Shown: positions 37,548 through 46,815 of the stretch, in pieces | Layout of the letters: each line of letters starts with the position of its first letter | How positions within the stretch are numbered: position 1 is the first letter of the stretch | Assembly (NCBI RefSeq): GCF_009831655.1 | Contig: NZ_WRPA01000003.1 | Span: 62,001 to 126,000 of the forward strand | Length of the DNA: 64,000 nt | Source: Shewanella insulae | GTDB taxonomy: Bacteria > Pseudomonadota > Gammaproteobacteria > Enterobacterales > Shewanellaceae | Direction: 5' to 3' | Made by a program: the position numbers and the translations under genes | Notes under the pieces: model-generated | Told to the model about the DNA's origin: nothing | What the model saw: the letters and a program-made list of their open reading frames with translations, nothing else | The model's database searches: none

Positions 37548-38795
37548 CTAGCCGTAAAACTCATAGGCCAATAGCAGAGTCAGACCGTAACCACAGGTAT
37601 AGCAGAGGGCCAGCGCTGGCACATACTTGAGGTAGGTGACGAAGGTGAGCTCCTTCACCTTACTCATGGCGATGATACCCGCAGCACTACCTATTACCAG
37701 CAGTGAGCCGCCGACACCGACCGAGTAGGTGAGTCCCAGCCATTCTGGAGTACTCAGTATAGGTTCTGCCTTTAACAGCGCCGCGGTGAGTGGCACGTTA
37801 TCCAGGATCGCCGAGCCGATACCTGTGACGAAGTTTGAGATGTTAGGGTCAAACTTGGCATAGACCTCGGTTAGCAGATGCAGGGTGCCTATCTCTTTGA
37901 GCATGCCCACAAGCAGCAAGATCCCTAGGAAGAAGAGTAGGGTATCGAACTCCACCTGACGGATATATTCGAGGATCTGTAGCTCCTCCTTGTTGCTGCG
38001 CTGCAGTGTGCCCATCAGGAACATCACCGACAGGCCAGACAGGAAGGTCAGCACAGGTGGAATACCGAAGAAGATGTTGAGCACCATGGTCATTATGATG
38101 GTGCTCAGGAAGATGAGGGCGATAAACACATCCAGCTTGCTGTATTGGCGCTTGATGGGGGTGGTGCTCACATGGCCCTCGGCCTTCAATGAGAAGAGCA
38201 CCGCCAGCAGCATGACGCTGACCGCTGCCGGAATGAAAAGGATAAGCAGCTGAGAGATATGGACATGGCCGCCGAGGAAGATCATCAGGGTGGTCACGTC
38301 GCCAGTGATCAACGCCACACCGCCCGAGTTCACCGCGAAGATGATGAGTACCGACATGCGGCGTTTCATCTGACTCTCGAGCTGGAAGGTGGTCAACAAG
38401 CCCAGTGAAACCAGGGTCGCGGTGACGTTATCACAGATGGCCGACAGCACTAGGGAGAAGAGAGCCACCTGTATCATCAGCATGCGAACCGATACCTTCT
38501 GGGGAAACAGCTTCTGCACCAGGATCTGAATCATGCCTTTGGCGTTTAGGTAGGCCACGAAGGTCATGGTCGACATCAGGAAGAGCCAGAGCGTCGCGAT
38601 TTCCAGCAGGTTGTGGTCCAGCTCCTCTGCCACTAGATGCTGGTGGCTGGGATCCCGCGCCGCAACAAACAGGGTGATCCAGGCGATACAGCCGAAAAAG
38701 AGGGTGGTTTTAGCCTTATTAATGTGGGTAACTTCCTCAAAAATAATGCTTAATAGCGCTAGCACAGCAAGTGTGATCAGGAAAATGTTGAGCAT
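37548..38795 (-). CDS. nhaD: Na+/H+ antiporter NhaD
   Basis: 415 residues, about eleven hydrophobic segments. Conserved ion-transporter features: SAICDNVTATLVSLG, FAVNSGGVALITGDVTTLMIFLGGH, and GIGSAILDNVPLTAAL. NhaD is the sodium extruder of marine and halophilic gammaproteobacteria. It ends at a shared terminator with gspB. A long upstream gap (490 bp) contains its promoter. Confidence 0.93.
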   Translation of the reverse strand: MLNIFLITLAVLALLSIIFEEVTHINKAKTTLFFGCIAWITLFVAARDPSHQHLVAEELDHNLLEIATLWLFLMSTMTFVAYLNAKGMIQILVQKLFPQKVSVRMLMIQVALFSLVLSAICDNVTATLVSLGLLTTFQLESQMKRRMSVLIIFAVNSGGVALITGDVTTLMIFLGGHVHISQLLILFIPAAVSVMLLAVLFSLKAEGHVSTTPIKRQYSKLDVFIALIFLSTIIMTMVLNIFFGIPPVLTFLSGLSVMFLMGTLQRSNKEELQILEYIRQVEFDTLLFFLGILLLVGMLKEIGTLHLLTEVYAKFDPNISNFVTGIGSAILDNVPLTAALLKAEPILSTPEWLGLTYSVGVGGSLLVIGSAAGIIAMSKVKELTFVTYLKYVPALALCYTCGYGLTLLLAYEFYG

Positions 38796-39220
38796 ACATT
38801 TGTTCCTACGGCTGATAGTAAATCTCGCCCGGCAGAGAAGAGACGGTATGATTTACATCAAGGTTTGGTTAAGGTTGTTGTGTTAGGCGGCGATCTGACC
38901 ATAGGATGAGATAATACGCAAGTGTTACCTTAGTCTAATTTCGCTGAAAAATGAGATCTCGCGCGCGCCTAGCCTTTTGAACTAGCGGAATATTTTTTGA
39001 TTCCTTGAATCTGTGGTGAAAGGTGCTGAATTCTCATCAGTCACCGCTTACCCCTTGGTTAATCCTGCTGATAATTTCTCATGTCGCGATAGTCTCTACT
39101 GTCAGCGACTGATCGAGTGGAATAAATTATTTACGAACGGCAGCTGGCCAGGTTTATCGAGTAAAGGCTATGTGATCTCGGGGGAATTGAGTTTGAGCAT
39201 CGCATGAATCGCCGGGTAAC
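38796..39220. other. intergenic region upstream of nhaD
   Basis: No convincing gene. A 64-codon plus-strand frame at 39013-39207 starts with GTG without a clear ribosome site and has no recognisable features. The region likely carries the nhaD promoter. Confidence 0.5.
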
Positions 39221-39246
39221 AAAAAAGGACGCCTGGGCGTCCTTTT
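39221..39246. terminator. terminator after hemL
   Basis: AAGGACGCC / GGCGTCCTT stem (39225-39233 with 39236-39244), A and T runs on both sides. Confidence 0.82.
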
Positions 39247-39284
39247 GGTCATTGTCACTCTTATCACTTCACTCGCGGCGTGAG

Positions 39285-40571
39285 TTATTTCGCCATACGG
39301 GCAAACACACGGTCGGCAGCGGCTAGTGTCTCTTCCAGCTCCTTCTCGCCGTGTGCCATAGAGAGGAAGCCTGCTTCATAGGCGCTAGGTGCCAGGTAAA
39401 CACCCTCGTCCAGCATGCCGTGGTAGAAGGCGCGGAAGGCGTCTGCATCACACTGAGTCACCTGATCGAAGCGGGTAACCTTTTCCAGTTCGGTGAAGAA
39501 GAAGCCGAACATGCCGCCCACATAGTTGATGCTTAGTGGAATACCATGCTTGTTGGCCGCGGCCTTGAAGCCTTCGGCGATACGCTTGGTCTTGGCGGCC
39601 AGCTCTTCATACAGGCCTTCGGCGCATAGCTCTTCCATCTGTGCCAGACCCGCCGACATGGCAATAGGGTTACCCGACAGGGTACCTGCCTGATACACGG
39701 GACCGGTAGGAGCGATAAACTGCATCACCTCTTTACGGCCGCCAAAGGCACCGACTGGCATACCGCCGCCGATCACCTTACCCAAGGTGGTCAGGTCTGG
39801 GGTAATGCCGTAGTGGCCTTGTGCACCGCTCTTAGAGACGCGGAAGCCTGTCATCACCTCGTCGATGATCAGCAGGGCGCCATACTGGTCACACAGGGCG
39901 CGTAGACCCTCGAGGAAGCCAGGAATAGGCGGAATGCAGTTCATGTTGCCGGCAACCGGTTCAAGGATGATACAGGCGATCTCTTCTGGGTACTGCTCGA
40001 ACAGCGCCTTAACCGATTCCAGCTCGTTATAAACCGCGGTTAGCGTGTGCTTAGCGAAATCTTCAGGGATGCCCGGTGAGCTTGGCTGACCTAGCGTCAG
40101 GGCGCCAGAGCCGGCCTTAACCAGCAGGCAGTCGGCGTGGCCGTGGTAGCAGCCTTCAAACTTGAGGATCTTGTCGCGACTGGTAAAGCCGCGTGCCAGA
40201 CGGATGGCGCTCATGGTGGCTTCGGTACCTGAGCTCACCATGCGAACCTGCTCCATCGAAGGCACCATCTCGATCACCTTCTCGGCCATACGCACCTCAA
40301 GCTCGGTTGGCGCGCCGAAAGAGAGACCATTTTCTACCGCATCTAACACGGCTTGGCGGATCTTTGGATGATTATGACCCAAGATCATCGGGCCCCAAGA
40401 GCCAACGTAGTCGATATAGGCCTTGCCGTCGGCATCATAGATGTAGGCACCGTCAGCCTTCTCGATGAAACGTGGTGAACCACCGACGCCGTTGAAGGCA
40501 CGCACGGGTGAGTTTACGCCACCAGGGATAGTTTTCTTAGCCTGCTCAAATAGGGTTTCAGAACGGGTCAT
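39285..40571 (-). CDS. hemL: glutamate-1-semialdehyde 2,1-aminomutase
   Basis: 428 residues. PLP lysine in [17 protein letters not shown], substrate loop [16 protein letters not shown]-terminus [11 protein letters not shown]-like ([15 protein letters not shown]). It makes 5-aminolevulinate for haem by the C5 route. Standard length. Confidence 0.97.
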   Translation of the reverse strand: MTRSETLFEQAKKTIPGGVNSPVRAFNGVGGSPRFIEKADGAYIYDADGKAYIDYVGSWGPMILGHNHPKIRQAVLDAVENGLSFGAPTELEVRMAEKVIEMVPSMEQVRMVSSGTEATMSAIRLARGFTSRDKILKFEGCYHGHADCLLVKAGSGALTLGQPSSPGIPEDFAKHTLTAVYNELESVKALFEQYPEEIACIILEPVAGNMNCIPPIPGFLEGLRALCDQYGALLIIDEVMTGFRVSKSGAQGHYGITPDLTTLGKVIGGGMPVGAFGGRKEVMQFIAPTGPVYQAGTLSGNPIAMSAGLAQMEELCAEGLYEELAAKTKRIAEGFKAAANKHGIPLSINYVGGMFGFFFTELEKVTRFDQVTQCDADAFRAFYHGMLDEGVYLAPSAYEAGFLSMAHGEKELEETLAAADRVFARMAK

Positions 40572-40598
40572 TCTAGATCCTTTAAAGTCGTTGCCAGA

Positions 40599-41618
40599 TT
40601 AAAAATCGGCTTTTTGTGAATACCAATTTACCGGACATTCGTGCTGTTCCAGCTGGGAATCAACACCTAATGTCAACGCAAACAGCGCCATGCGGATAAG
40701 CAATCCGTTGTCTGCCTGTCTGAAGATGGCCAAGTTTGGATGACTGTTGAGGTCGTTGTCCAGCTCGTTGGCCTGTTCTCTCGAATCGCGAGGCAGCGGA
40801 TGCATGATCACTGTATTCGATTTGCAATGCTGTGTGTAAATATTGTGGTTTAATCGGAACTTACCACGATACTTGTTGGCCTCTTCCTGTGAAGGAAAAC
40901 GCTCTTCTTGAATACGCGTCAGGTAGAGTATATCAGCCTGATCTAAATTGCCTTCAAGTTGATCTGTTATTGTGATCTTATGCCCAGCATTTTCAATGTC
41001 ATCGATCACATAGTCTGGCATTGCCAGCTCTTTGGGGGAGATAAGGGTGAAGCTCACATCCTTGTACATGCACAGCAGGCGCGACAGCGAGTGTACCGTA
41101 CGGCCAAACTTGAGATCGCCCACCATGGCGATGTGCATGCCGCTGATGGTGCGGCCACCGGCGGCCAGCTCTTTCTGAATGGTGAACAGGTCCAGCAGTG
41201 CCTGGGTCGGGTGCTCGTTGGGGCCGTCGCCACCGTTAATCACGGGCACACGACTGCCTTCGGCAAACTCTCTGACCGAGTAAGCATCGGGGTGGCGCAT
41301 GGCAATCACATCCGAGTAGCTCGACAGCACACGGGCGGTGTCGTAGAGCGACTCGCCTTTCGACAACGACGAGGTGCCTATGCCGACGGTTTCGTTGACC
41401 TTGCCGCCCAGCAGGTTAAAGGCGCTGCCGAAGCTGACCCGGGTGCGGGTGCTGGGTTCGAAAAACAGATTACCCAGAATCGCGCCATCGAGTACCGTGG
41501 TACGTTTTTGTCTGAGGGCATAGGGAGTCATTCGCGATGCAACGCTAAAGATCTCTTGTACGGCATCTAGATTGAGTTGGTTTACCGAGAGGATGTGTGA
41601 ACCTTGAAACTGAGTCAT
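40599..41618 (-). CDS. pyrB: aspartate carbamoyltransferase catalytic chain
   Basis: 339 residues. Carbamoyl phosphate site FEPSTRTRVSFGSAF, HPTQALLDLF, and MHPLPRDSREQ are present. It joins carbamoyl phosphate and aspartate in pyrimidine synthesis. It is longer than the usual 306-311 residue enterobacterial chain, and no pyrI regulatory chain is adjacent. A stem-loop in its short leader (41641-41675) may regulate it. Confidence 0.94.
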   Translation of the reverse strand: MTQFQGSHILSVNQLNLDAVQEIFSVASRMTPYALRQKRTTVLDGAILGNLFFEPSTRTRVSFGSAFNLLGGKVNETVGIGTSSLSKGESLYDTARVLSSYSDVIAMRHPDAYSVREFAEGSRVPVINGGDGPNEHPTQALLDLFTIQKELAAGGRTISGMHIAMVGDLKFGRTVHSLSRLLCMYKDVSFTLISPKELAMPDYVIDDIENAGHKITITDQLEGNLDQADILYLTRIQEERFPSQEEANKYRGKFRLNHNIYTQHCKSNTVIMHPLPRDSREQANELDNDLNSHPNLAIFRQADNGLLIRMALFALTLGVDSQLEQHECPVNWYSQKADF

Positions 41619-41640
41619 CAGCCTTTATTTCCAATTTCGG

Positions 41641-41675
41641 GGGCAAAATGGCCGAAGCAAATGGTCATTTCGCCC
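41641..41675 (-). promoter_or_regulatory. stem-loop in the pyrB leader
   Basis: On the minus strand GGGCGAAATG pairs with CATTTTGCCC (one G-U), 15-base loop. It lies 23 bases before the pyrB ATG, so it could be an attenuator-like element; there is no T tract. Confidence 0.45.
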
Positions 41676-41702
41676 TAAGTTATGTAGGGTGGCTGAGGCG
41701 AC

Positions 41703-41711
41703 ACTATACCA
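41703..41711 (-). promoter_or_regulatory. candidate extended -10 promoter of pyrB
   Basis: Minus strand TGGTATAGT (extended -10 plus TATAGT) about 85 bases before the ATG; a -35 is not clear. Confidence 0.4.
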
Positions 41712-42039
41712 GACATAGCGAGGCGGTGGAATAACTTGCCGAGCATATTTGCGTGTTGGCCCAAGCTTTGCTGGGCCAAGGCTTACGGCCAAAGCCCTGC
41801 GGGCCAAATTGGCCATCAAGCAGGGACAAGCAACTGGCCATCGTCCCGCTTGGCAAAGCCTGTTTGTCCATTGTGCGCGGCTTGCCTCCTGTTTGTAACT
41901 TATTGAAAGTAAATGAGTGTCATAGGCGTGTCGTGCTTATGTCGTGTAGCAGTCGTGCTAAAGTCGCTTAGGCGCCGTGGTGGGACAAACCGGCAAGGAC
42001 TAAGCTGGCATCTCCAATTTAACGAGGTTAAGGAAAACA

Positions 42040-42546
42040 ATGATCATTCGTAAATTACGTCTTCAGCGGGCCTGGTCGCAGGAACAACTAGCGCAGCATT
42101 CGGGCCTTAACGTGCGCACCATACAGCGTCTTGAGCGGGGACAGAAGGCGAGTCTCGAATCATTGAAATCTTTAGCCGCAGTATTTGAGGTGCCACTGGA
42201 GGCGCTGCAACAGGAGATGGATATGAATACGACAATGAATAAGCAAACCAAGGACGCAACTGAGGAAAGATTGCAGCCCGTGAGCCATGATGAGCGCGCC
42301 GCCATCGAGTATGTCAAAGAGCTGAAAGGCTTCTACAGCAATCTGGCGACCATGGCGATTGTTTTACCACTGCTTTATCTGCTGAATCTGATGATAAGCC
42401 CAGGTTATATGTGGGTCTGGTGGGTCGTGCTGGGTTGGGGCGGCGGCCTGGTGCTGCATGCCATATCTGTGTTCGAGCCCTTTAACCTGTTTGGGGCGAA
42501 CTGGGAAAAACGTCAGATAGAGAAGCGGCTTAAGCGTAGGCTCTAG
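42040..42546 (+). CDS. XRE-family regulator with 2TM C-terminal domain
   Basis: 168 residues. N-terminal helix-turn-helix (residues 1-58: RAWSQEQLAQHSGLNVRTIQRLERG), linker, then two membrane segments (about 100-140) in a 2TM domain ending NWEKRQIEKRLKRRL. Family members are thought to be membrane-tethered regulators. AAGG lies upstream of the ATG. Target genes are unknown. Confidence 0.85.
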   Translation: MIIRKLRLQRAWSQEQLAQHSGLNVRTIQRLERGQKASLESLKSLAAVFEVPLEALQQEMDMNTTMNKQTKDATEERLQPVSHDERAAIEYVKELKGFYSNLATMAIVLPLLYLLNLMISPGYMWVWWVVLGWGGGLVLHAISVFEPFNLFGANWEKRQIEKRLKRRL

Positions 42547-42565
42547 CTTAAACGCTAAACGTCAT

Positions 42566-42605
42566 GCAGGCGTCACTCAGCTTAGTGTCTTAGGCTGGCG
42601 CCTGC
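42566..42605. terminator. hairpin between the HTH gene and the ClC gene
   Basis: GCAGGCG (42566-42572) with CGCCTGC (42599-42605) and an inner CACT...AGTG stem; no T run, so termination is uncertain. It covers the stop codon of the ClC gene. Confidence 0.35.
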
Positions 42606-44332
42606 TAAATCTGTCCCAGGTTGATCTCTTTTTGCAGCATCACCCAGCTGATCACCCCAACCACATTCTCTCTCCTGTCTTGATAGATAAATACCTCGCC
42701 ACGGCGCTCCTTGGAGAGAATGTCGTACACCTCCTTTAAAGTGGCGGTATCTACTAAGCCCTCTATGGGGTGACGACTCAGGGTACTCATTTCGTCGGCG
42801 ACCTGGAGTTCCAGATGCAGCATCTCCATCAGCCCCTGATTGTTCTGCATCAGCACCGAGCGGCCCTCGGCGCGCTTTAGCACCTCCAGCAGCAGTTCGT
42901 CGTTGTCCTTGACGATAACGAAGCGCTTGTCCATCACGGCGCGCACGCCTTTCTTTTGCAGGCCGAGCTTGACCGAGGAGACCTTATAGTCCAGCCCCAT
43001 CAACTCTATCTGCTTGTAGAACAGCGACTTGGTATTGAACGCCTGATGGGCGATCAGAAATGCAGGAATCGTCACAAACATAGAGGGCAGTATGATGGCG
43101 GCGTTGTTGGTCAGTTCCAGCAGGGCGACCAGGGCTGCCAGTGGGGCACTGAGACAGACCCCCATCATGGCCGTCATGCCTATGACGGTATAGAGGCCGA
43201 CATAGGGAGTGATGGTGGGAAACAAGGTGGCGCTGACCACCGCCAGGATGGCGCCGATCAACGCGCCTATGCCAAACAGCGGACCTATGATGCCGCCGGG
43301 AATGCCAAGGCCGATGGCGGCGATGGTGGCGATGATTTTACCCAGCAACAAGCCGACCAGTAGTGACAGACTGGGGTGTTCGCTAATGGCGTGGCTAATG
43401 GCCAGATCGCCGCTACCCAGCGCCTGGGGCAGGAAGAAGCCTATGACGGTGGTGATAAGCCCGGCCAGCAGCAGGCGCAGGATCAAGGGATGTTGCTGCC
43501 CCTTGGCGGTGACTTTCAAGAGGGTGTGATTAAACAGGGCGGCGATACAACCTAAGGTGATGCCACAGAGTGCCAGCACAGGGTATTGTGACAGGGGAAT
43601 ACTGCTGACCCCTATCTGGTCATATTCGTGAATATTGCCAAACACCAGCTGGCTGGAGAGGGCACCGCAGATGGCCGAGAGCATGATGGGAAAGAAGTAA
43701 TGTACCTTGTACTCCCTGAGTATCACCTCGAACACGAAAATCACCGCCGCCAGGGGGGCGTTGAAGGTGGCGGCAATCCCAGCAGCGATGCCGCTGGCGC
43801 ACATGATGCGCACGCTGTTGTCGGGCAGCTTAAACTTCTCCGCCATCACGCTGGCACTCACAGCCCCCAGGTGGATTGCCGGGCCTTCGCGGCCTACGGA
43901 GAAGTTGGTCGCTAGGGCAAATAACGCCTGAAAAAACTGCCCCGGGGCGGACTGCAGGGGGATCTTGCCGTAGTGCAGTTTCATCCTTTGCATCACATAG
44001 GCGATCCCCATGCGTTTGTAGCGCTTAGATCCCAAAATGGCCACAAACCAGATTAAGATCGCCCCTAAAAGTGGCAATAGGACTCGCCAGTCACCTAAGT
44101 TGCCAGTAAACTGCCACTCTTGGGTCTGAGTGAGCTGGTTAAGCCACTGCAGCAGAAGTCGAAATAAAATGATCACGCCAGAGGCCACCAGGGCGAAGGC
44201 GAGGGCGAGGCCACAAAGCTGAACGCTGATCTTGGCCTGGGCCAGTTTGTCTTTGAGGTCGGTATTCAGGTATTTCTGGCATTGCTGTATGGCGCTGTTT
44301 ATTCTGAGCTGCACAGTAACCTTCCGGATCAA
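42605..44332 (-). CDS. ClC-type chloride channel/antiporter with CBS domains
   Basis: 575 residues: a ClC membrane domain (about 30-430) and a C-terminal pair of CBS domains (about 450-575). The gating motif GREGPAIHLG is intact, as is GIPGGIIGPLFGIG. The first selectivity motif, normally GSGIP, is replaced by RMGIAYV, so ion selectivity is open. CBS domains may sense nucleotides. It is divergent from a DUF6776 gene. Confidence 0.9.
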   Translation of the reverse strand: MIRKVTVQLRINSAIQQCQKYLNTDLKDKLAQAKISVQLCGLALAFALVASGVIILFRLLLQWLNQLTQTQEWQFTGNLGDWRVLLPLLGAILIWFVAILGSKRYKRMGIAYVMQRMKLHYGKIPLQSAPGQFFQALFALATNFSVGREGPAIHLGAVSASVMAEKFKLPDNSVRIMCASGIAAGIAATFNAPLAAVIFVFEVILREYKVHYFFPIMLSAICGALSSQLVFGNIHEYDQIGVSSIPLSQYPVLALCGITLGCIAALFNHTLLKVTAKGQQHPLILRLLLAGLITTVIGFFLPQALGSGDLAISHAISEHPSLSLLVGLLLGKIIATIAAIGLGIPGGIIGPLFGIGALIGAILAVVSATLFPTITPYVGLYTVIGMTAMMGVCLSAPLAALVALLELTNNAAIILPSMFVTIPAFLIAHQAFNTKSLFYKQIELMGLDYKVSSVKLGLQKKGVRAVMDKRFVIVKDNDELLLEVLKRAEGRSVLMQNNQGLMEMLHLELQVADEMSTLSRHPIEGLVDTATLKEVYDILSKERRGEVFIYQDRRENVVGVISWVMLQKEINLGQI

Positions 44333-44389
44333 TCGTTAGTAACGCTTTGCGGGGCGAATGAAGAAATTATCATAAGGGGCTAGTACTTA

Positions 44390-45307
44390 ATGCCAAATTA
44401 TCATCGCTGGGTCGATCGCATGCAAGTGCTCGAACGAAAAATTAGACCTTCGAGCGTTTATCTGTTTTTTTTAGTGATAGTGGCCTTCTTGCTCGGCGTG
44501 CTGATCTGGGACCTCTGGTCTGCCAATCATTCTGTGACACAGACGCATTCCACCGCGAAAGAAGCCGAGCTACGCCAGGCGCTCAAGGAGCAGGCCGAGG
44601 TACTGGCCTCGCGCAATCTCGAGCTGTCTCTGGAGCGTGAGGCCAACAGTAACATGCAGAAGCTGTTTCTCGAGCAGCATCAGAAGCAGAAGGCTCTGGA
44701 CAGGGAGCTGGCCTTCTACCGCAGCATCATGGCCCCAGAGCATCAGGCCGACGGCGTCGCCATTCACGGACTGGAGATGACGCCGGGCCTGCTGGTTAAT
44801 CAATATCAGGTAAAGTTAGTGCTCACTCAGCTACAGAAGCGTAAGCAGGCGCTGAAAGGGCGAGCCAAGCTCACCTTCGTCGGTGTGCAACAGGGTAAGA
44901 TGGTCTCCCTGCCGCTCTCGTCACTCACCGATGCCAAGTTTGCCTTCGGCTTCCGCTATTTTCAGACCCTGGAGACGGAGATCTCCCTGCCGGCCGACTT
45001 CGAGCTGTCTCGGGTGGAGACAGAGGTGATAGTGCCTGCCAGCCGCTGGAGTAAGGGCGCCAAGGCGCAGCAGAGCTTCAGCGCCCAGGAACTCCTGGCC
45101 GCGCCTGAGCCTGACACAGACGTGGGCGCCCGTTCAGGCGGCGAGCCCAACGCGCTTGAGGAGCCCCATACGGAAGAGGCTTACGCTCCCGCCGAAGAGG
45201 GCGAAGGTTCACAGATTTCAACAGAGCCACGACTATTACTTGAACAAAATAGTCAGGTATCGGATAATTCCGCTCAGCAAACCGATGTAAGAGGTAGTAA
45301 TGACTGA
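44390..45307 (+). CDS. DUF6776-type membrane-anchored protein
   Basis: 305 residues. One N-terminal membrane helix (about 22-43), a coiled coil (about 55-110, [20 protein letters not shown]), then a beta-rich domain (about 115-215), and an acidic low-complexity tail. The family is typically next to erpA, as here, where it overlaps erpA by eight bases. The function is not known; the coupling suggests co-expression with iron-sulfur assembly. Confidence 0.8.
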   Translation: MPNYHRWVDRMQVLERKIRPSSVYLFFLVIVAFLLGVLIWDLWSANHSVTQTHSTAKEAELRQALKEQAEVLASRNLELSLEREANSNMQKLFLEQHQKQKALDRELAFYRSIMAPEHQADGVAIHGLEMTPGLLVNQYQVKLVLTQLQKRKQALKGRAKLTFVGVQQGKMVSLPLSSLTDAKFAFGFRYFQTLETEISLPADFELSRVETEVIVPASRWSKGAKAQQSFSAQELLAAPEPDTDVGARSGGEPNALEEPHTEEAYAPAEEGEGSQISTEPRLLLEQNSQVSDNSAQQTDVRGSND

Positions 45308-45650
45308 ACAAGCTGAAGATACAATGCCAATTCGTTTTACCGACGCGGCAGCGGCCAAGGTAAAAACATTATTGGAGGAAGAGCAAAACGACGCGCTTAA
45401 GTTACGTGTCTACGTGACCGGCGGCGGCTGTTCAGGTTTTCAGTATGGCTTTACATTCGATGAGAAGGTCAACGAAGGTGACTTTACCGTTGAGAAACAA
45501 GGGGTTCAATTGGTGGTCGATCCAATGAGCCTGCAATACCTGGTAGGCGGTGAAGTGGATTACACCTCGGGCCTGGAAGGTTCTCGCTTCTTCGTTAAGA
45601 ACCCTAACGCCACCACCACCTGTGGCTGTGGTGCCAGCTTCTCGGTTTAG
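45300..45650 (+). CDS. erpA: iron-sulfur cluster insertion protein ErpA
   Basis: 116 residues of A-type carrier fold. Conserved cysteines in [11 protein letters not shown] and TTCGCGASF. It delivers Fe-S clusters, for example to isoprenoid enzymes. Start at ATG 45300 overlaps the upstream gene. Confidence 0.95.
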   Translation: MTEQAEDTMPIRFTDAAAAKVKTLLEEEQNDALKLRVYVTGGGCSGFQYGFTFDEKVNEGDFTVEKQGVQLVVDPMSLQYLVGGEVDYTSGLEGSRFFVKNPNATTTCGCGASFSV

Positions 45651-45700
45651 GCCTAATCTCTTAAACCGAAAGCCGCGATGACGCCAATCAGCGCCTAAAG

Positions 45701-45728
45701 AAAAAGCCAGCAATAGCTGGCTTTTTTG
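45701..45728. terminator. bidirectional terminator after erpA
   Basis: AGCCAGC / GCTGGCT stem (45705-45711 with 45716-45722), loop AATA, A run before and six T after. Confidence 0.88.
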
Positions 45729-45778
45729 TCTCTGTGTTCTTTATGACTCTAATAACTCTAGGCTGGTAGGTCACCGGC

Positions 45779-46258
45779 TTATTTCATGATGTTCATGCTG
45801 TTCTTGATATGGCAGTAGGCCTTTACCTTAGGGGTGAAGGCTATCCATACCTGCAGCACGGCGAGCAATATCAGTACAGTGAATACTAACCAATCTGGCA
45901 GCTTGCCCTGCCAATCGCCCAGGTGAAAGGTCGAGGGACCGGCCACCAGGTTGTCTGGATCGTACAAGATCACCGGCAGCAGACTCACCAGTCCGAGCTG
46001 GATGATGGTGTATCCCCTGAGCATATAGAGTCCGGCCTTCTGGCGGCCCAGTACGGCGATCACCATCAGCAGAGTCAACATGCAAAACAGTACCCCCTGC
46101 TCGGCCATCAGGCCGCTGATGGAGGCCAGGGTCAGCACAAGCAGCAGGGCGAGCAGACGCTTGGGCAGCTTGGCCTTTACCGGCTGCAGGTTAGCAGCTT
46201 CAGTTGCTTGTGCTTTTTCAGCCTGGGCGTTTGTCTCTGTCATCTCGGGTACTGACAC
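45779..46258 (-). CDS. hypothetical membrane protein
   Basis: 159 residues from GTG 46258, chosen because GGAGA lies seven bases upstream; the frame extends to 46294, but that part is inside 13-bp tandem duplications. After a charged Ala/Gln-rich N-terminus there are about four membrane segments (about 30-155). Not recognised. It is next to a DUF2750 gene on the same strand. Confidence 0.7.
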   Translation of the reverse strand: MSVPEMTETNAQAEKAQATEAANLQPVKAKLPKRLLALLLVLTLASISGLMAEQGVLFCMLTLLMVIAVLGRQKAGLYMLRGYTIIQLGLVSLLPVILYDPDNLVAGPSTFHLGDWQGKLPDWLVFTVLILLAVLQVWIAFTPKVKAYCHIKNSMNIMK

Positions 46259-46264
46259 CTCATT

Positions 46265-46313
46265 CTCTCCCACTGTCCTCTCCCACTGTCTCAACGTATG
46301 GTCTCAACGTATG
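46265..46313. repeat. two adjacent 13-bp tandem duplications
   Basis: CTCTCCCACTGTC at 46265-46277 and 46278-46290; GTCTCAACGTATG at 46288-46300 and 46301-46313. Both are perfect. They lie in the upstream part of the membrane protein gene. Confidence 0.92.
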
Positions 46314-46330
46314 GTCTTAACGGCGGCCGA

Positions 46331-46702
46331 TTAGTGGCGGGGCTTAGGCGTCAGGCGCTGTTCCAGCTCATAGGGAGGGATCACCACGCCCAGATCTTCC
46401 TGTACCGGGAAGACGGCGACAAACAGGTCATCGTCCTGCATGCCAGGTACCCAGCGTGCCAGCCACTCATCCAGGGAGATGGCCAGTGGCATGCAGTCGG
46501 CCCAGTCATCGACGGCCCACTGCTTGGCGGATTCTTCACAGGGCCACATCGGGATGCAGTCTTCATCTTCTGTGGTCAGCATGACGCAGCCATCGACATC
46601 CTGTAGGGTCCACAGGGTCTTGGTGGCCTTGGCTTGTTCGACGAGATAGTCGTAACGGGCCTCTGGGGTCATCTGGCTGGCGTCTTTTGCACTCTTGGTC
46701 AT
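46331..46702 (-). CDS. DUF2750 family protein
   Basis: 123 residues, soluble, strongly acidic and rich in tryptophan (LWTLQDVDGCVMLTTEDED, MWPCEESAKQWAVDDWADC). This matches the DUF2750 pattern; no enzymatic function is established. The neighbouring membrane protein may be co-transcribed. Confidence 0.8.
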   Translation of the reverse strand: MTKSAKDASQMTPEARYDYLVEQAKATKTLWTLQDVDGCVMLTTEDEDCIPMWPCEESAKQWAVDDWADCMPLAISLDEWLARWVPGMQDDDLFVAVFPVQEDLGVVIPPYELEQRLTPKPRH

Positions 46703-46815
46703 TGCGGTCTCTTCATTTATTTGCGGCAGGGCCGATTGGCGCTCATGATAACATCGCTTGCGTCCCCAGCTAACCGTTTTTTACGCGGGCTAGGGCGTTA
46801 GTCAGGGCATCTTGC

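Larger units (their letters stand above)
41619..42039. other. intergenic region between pyrB and the HTH gene
   Basis: 421 bp. It holds the pyrB promoter and leader hairpin, then a GGCC-rich stretch (41755-41870) with repeated GGCCAA and an inverted pair CAAGC(A)GGGA / TCCCGCTTG. The open frames crossing it on both strands look spurious. Confidence 0.5.

Noticed and set aside
39013-39207. 64-codon plus-strand frame between nhaD and hemL
   Set aside because: GTG start without a ribosome site and no recognisable features; it may be chance in a long intergenic region.
41753-41971. 72-codon plus-strand frame in the GGCC-rich patch
   Set aside because: It follows repetitive DNA, lacks a ribosome site and has no domain features.
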